The notes under the pieces: generated by a model
Database searches by the model: none
Told to the model about the DNA's origin: nothing
The model's input: only the letters and a program-made list of their open reading frames with translations
NCBI GenBank assembly: GCA_902826685.1
Contig: CADEFT010000005.1
Coordinates: 124,001 to 188,000, forward strand
Direction: 5' to 3'
Source: an uncultured Acidobacteriota bacterium
GTDB lineage: Bacteria > Acidobacteriota > Terriglobia > Bryobacterales > Bryobacteraceae
DNA: 64,000 nucleotides
Shown here: positions 62,197 to 64,000 of the stretch, one piece after another
Layout: every line of letters begins with the position of its first letter
How positions within the stretch are numbered: position 1 is the first letter of the stretch
Program-made: the position numbers and the translations under genes

Positions 62197-63689
62197 GAGT
62201 GCTCCGCTAAGATGCTTCGCTTTTTGCCGAAGCTGAAGTAGATGACAAGGCCCACCACGAGCCAAAGGATGAACCCGATCCAGTTTAACAACGGCAGGCT
62301 CAACATGAGAAGCAGGCAGAAACCGATACCGAGCACCGGCACCAGCGGTACCAGCGGTACGCGGAAGGCGCGCGCACGGTGCGGTTGCTTGCGGCGCAGC
62401 ACCAGCACGGCCGCCGAAACCAGCAGGAAGGCGAACAGCGTGCCGATGTTGCTCAGTTCGGCGAAGATGCCGATATCCCACATGCCGGCAGGGATCGCTA
62501 CCGCGAAGCCGGCAATCCAGGTGCTGTAGTGCGGGGTCCGGTGGCGCGGATGGACGCGGGAGAAAATCTTCGGCAGCAGCCCGTCGCGCGACATGGCGAA
62601 CCAGATTCTCGCCTGGCCGTATTGAAAGACCAGCAGCGAGCTGAGCATGCCTCCGAGCGCGCCAAGCGTCACCAGGCGCCGCACCCAATCCATTTGGAGC
62701 GCCTTGAGCGCGTTCGCCACCGGAGCCGCGTTGTTAAGCGTCTGCCAGTTTTGCATTCCGGTAAGCACCAGGCTGACGGCGATATAAAGCGCCGTGCAGA
62801 TCACGAGCGAAACGATGATGCCGAACGGCAGATCGCGCTGCGGATTGCGGCACTCTTCCCCGGCCGTCGAGACCGAATCGAATCCGATGTAGGTGAAGAA
62901 CACGATGGCGCTGCCGGTGAGCACGCCGCTGAACCCGTTGGGCATCAGGGGAACCCAGTTGGAAGTGTGGACGGCACGCGAGCCGGCGACGACGAAGATC
63001 AGAATCGCCGCGACCTTGATCACCACCATGACGTTGTTGGCGCCCGCGCTTTCCTGCACGCCTCGTGAGAGGATCCAGGTGAGCAGCAGCACGATTACCA
63101 GCGCCGGCAGGTTGAAGCTGCCGGTATAGGCGCCGTCCATGAACGTCGGCTGGGACCAGTGAACCGGCAGATGGACGCCGAACAGCCCGTCCAGCATGTC
63201 GTTGAAGTAGGCCGAAAAGCCCACCGCCACCGCCATGTTCGAGACGGCGTATTCAAGGATAAGATCCCATCCGATGATCCAGGCGAAGATCTCGCCCAAC
63301 GTCGCGTAGGAGTAGGTATAGGCGCTGCCCGCCACCGGAATCATCGACGCCAGTTCCGCATAGCACAGACCGGCGAAGCCGCATCCGATGGCCGCCAGAA
63401 GGAACGACAACCAGATGGCGGGTCCGGCGCCCGGCCGTCCGAGCGTGGATCCGGCGTCACCGCCCGCCAGCAGCAGGTCGAGCACCGGAGCGTGCAGAAT
63501 CGACGGCACCGGGTGAGTCTCCCCGGCCGCCGCCGTTCCCGTCAATACAAAGATGCCCGAGCCGATGACGGCGCCGATGCCAAGCGCGGCCAGGCTCCAG
63601 GGACCCAGGCTGCGATGAAGCTGCCTGCCGGGCTCGGCACTGGCCGCAATAAGCGCATCGATACTCTTGGTGCGCAGAAGTTGGCTCAT
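62193..63689 (-). CDS. APC-superfamily amino acid permease
   Basis: A 498-residue transporter with about 12-14 membrane segments. The first helix carries GIGAVIGSGIFVLTGTAAAGETHPVPS, the substrate-binding G-S-G motif of the cationic amino acid transporter group; YAELASMIPVAGSAYTYSYATLGE and FTYIGFDSVSTAGEECRNPQRDLPFGI follow. It likely imports amino acids by proton symport. The stop overlaps the KdgD-like start by four bases. A GC-rich hairpin lies in its leader. Confidence 0.93.
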   Translation of the reverse strand: MSQLLRTKSIDALIAASAEPGRQLHRSLGPWSLAALGIGAVIGSGIFVLTGTAAAGETHPVPSILHAPVLDLLLAGGDAGSTLGRPGAGPAIWLSFLLAAIGCGFAGLCYAELASMIPVAGSAYTYSYATLGEIFAWIIGWDLILEYAVSNMAVAVGFSAYFNDMLDGLFGVHLPVHWSQPTFMDGAYTGSFNLPALVIVLLLTWILSRGVQESAGANNVMVVIKVAAILIFVVAGSRAVHTSNWVPLMPNGFSGVLTGSAIVFFTYIGFDSVSTAGEECRNPQRDLPFGIIVSLVICTALYIAVSLVLTGMQNWQTLNNAAPVANALKALQMDWVRRLVTLGALGGMLSSLLVFQYGQARIWFAMSRDGLLPKIFSRVHPRHRTPHYSTWIAGFAVAIPAGMWDIGIFAELSNIGTLFAFLLVSAAVLVLRRKQPHRARAFRVPLVPLVPVLGIGFCLLLMLSLPLLNWIGFILWLVVGLVIYFSFGKKRSILAEHS

Positions 63690-63698
63690 GTCGGAGGC

Positions 63699-63713
63699 GG
63701 GCGCGGTGCGCCC
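63699..63713 (-). terminator. GC-rich hairpin before the permease gene
   Basis: GGGCGC / GCGCCC, six pairs with a 3-base loop, in the 29-base gap between the small basic protein and the permease. No Ts follow. It could attenuate transcription from uvrD into the metabolic genes. Confidence 0.35.
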
Positions 63714-63718
63714 GTGGC

Positions 63719-63877
63719 TTAGCGCTTACGCTGGCCCTTGGTGACTTTTGGCACCTTCTTCTTCATCGAGCCGCGAGCCACACCCGTGGCGCGCTTGGCC
63801 GCCGGCGCCGCCTTCTTGCGGGCCGCTCTCTTCAACTTCTTACGTTCCGCGCTATCGGTTACTTTCTTGGTATTCAT
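63719..63877 (-). CDS. Small Lys/Arg/Ala-rich basic protein
   Basis: A 52-residue product, MNTKKVTDSAERKKLKRAAR and onward, ending KVPKVTKGQRKR, with about 20 Lys/Arg and few acidic residues. Composition resembles the C-terminal tail of histone H1-like proteins. It starts in the ATGA overlapping the uvrD stop, so it is translationally coupled to uvrD, which favours a real gene. Nucleic-acid binding is likely from charge alone; no family is recognised. Confidence 0.6.
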   Translation of the reverse strand: MNTKKVTDSAERKKLKRAARKKAAPAAKRATGVARGSMKKKVPKVTKGQRKR

Positions 63878-64000
63878 TCGTCTGTCAGTCCTGCGTATTT
63901 CGCGATCAGTTTCTTTAATCCGTACTTCGGAAAACTCACGGTTACCTTGGCGTCCGGGCCTTCGCCTTCTTTCCTCACGATCGTGCCTCGTCCGTAATTG
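63874..64000 (-). CDS. uvrD: C-terminal end of UvrD/PcrA-type helicase (5' part outside window)
   Basis: The last 41 codons read NYGRGTIVRKEGEGPDAKVTVSFP, then KYGLKKLIAKYAGLTDE. This is the Tudor-like C-terminal domain of UvrD/PcrA (F/Y-G-x-G-x-V, V-x-F-x-x-x-G-x-K-x-L, A-x-L). The full enzyme would be the DNA repair helicase of nucleotide excision and mismatch repair. Only the tail is visible, so the symbol is by family resemblance. Confidence 0.8.
   Translation of the reverse strand, partial: NYGRGTIVRKEGEGPDAKVTVSFPKYGLKKLIAKYAGLTDE

Overview
The window looks like chromosomal DNA of an Acidobacteriota bacterium, most likely of the Bryobacterales/Solibacter type. This is inferred from gene content, not from a marker gene. 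The signs are GC-rich coding sequence, Oar-type TonB receptors with carboxypeptidase-like N-termini, a DUF1501 plus DUF1549/DUF1553 pair with a CxxCH motif, Ser/Thr kinases with TPR tails, many enzymes with twin-arginine-like leaders, and a Gram-negative envelope (LptD, Lnt, TolC, RND pump).

Region 1 (1-16.4 kb) looks accessory. It holds two tandem paralogous kinase-TPR proteins (the first cut by the window edge), a DinB-like protein, three small exported proteins, a TolC/MFP/RND efflux operon, a Tat-type tyrosinase, remnants of a sialidase-like gene and of an Oar-type receptor, and a divergent SDR/AraC pair around a clear palindromic operator. A 10+9-base element with identical spacing lies upstream of both the DinB gene and the efflux operon. 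The region ends at a tRNA-Asn gene beside a degenerate copy of its own T-arm.

Region 2 (16.5-30.7 kb) has an exported alpha/beta hydrolase, a glycine-zipper protein, the DUF1501/DUF1549 pair, an NfeD-like protein, SPOR protein-lipA-lnt, a zinc-motif membrane protein, a secreted enolase-superfamily protein, biotin carboxylase-BCCP-DnaC-like ATPase, and a DUF433/DUF5615 toxin-antitoxin pair.

Region 3 (30.7-48.9 kb) carries a minus-strand operon for sugar or sugar-acid handling (Gfo/Idh, sugar isomerase, enolase-superfamily protein, DUF255 thioredoxin protein). A threonine aldolase-like protein and a DUF2490 protein follow. Then come a secreted beta-helix protein paired with a TonB receptor, a beta-propeller protein divergent from an Oar-type receptor, and an Fe-dependent alcohol dehydrogenase coupled to a PQQ-type propeller.

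Region 4 (49-64 kb) begins with a gene-free, lower-GC stretch containing a 17-bp inverted repeat. It continues with a heparinase-like protein, a lipoprotein, lexA, an antitoxin with a broken PIN toxin, lptD and a divergent RDD protein. Last is a compact minus-strand run: uvrD C-terminus, a 52-residue basic protein, an APC permease, a KdgD-like dehydratase, phosphomannomutase, nucleoside hydrolase and a large SF1 helicase with helical repeats.

Several unlinked genes have a -10-like box within about 12 bases of the start codon and no Shine-Dalgarno sequence, suggesting leaderless mRNAs. No CRISPR array, intact transposon or rRNA was seen.
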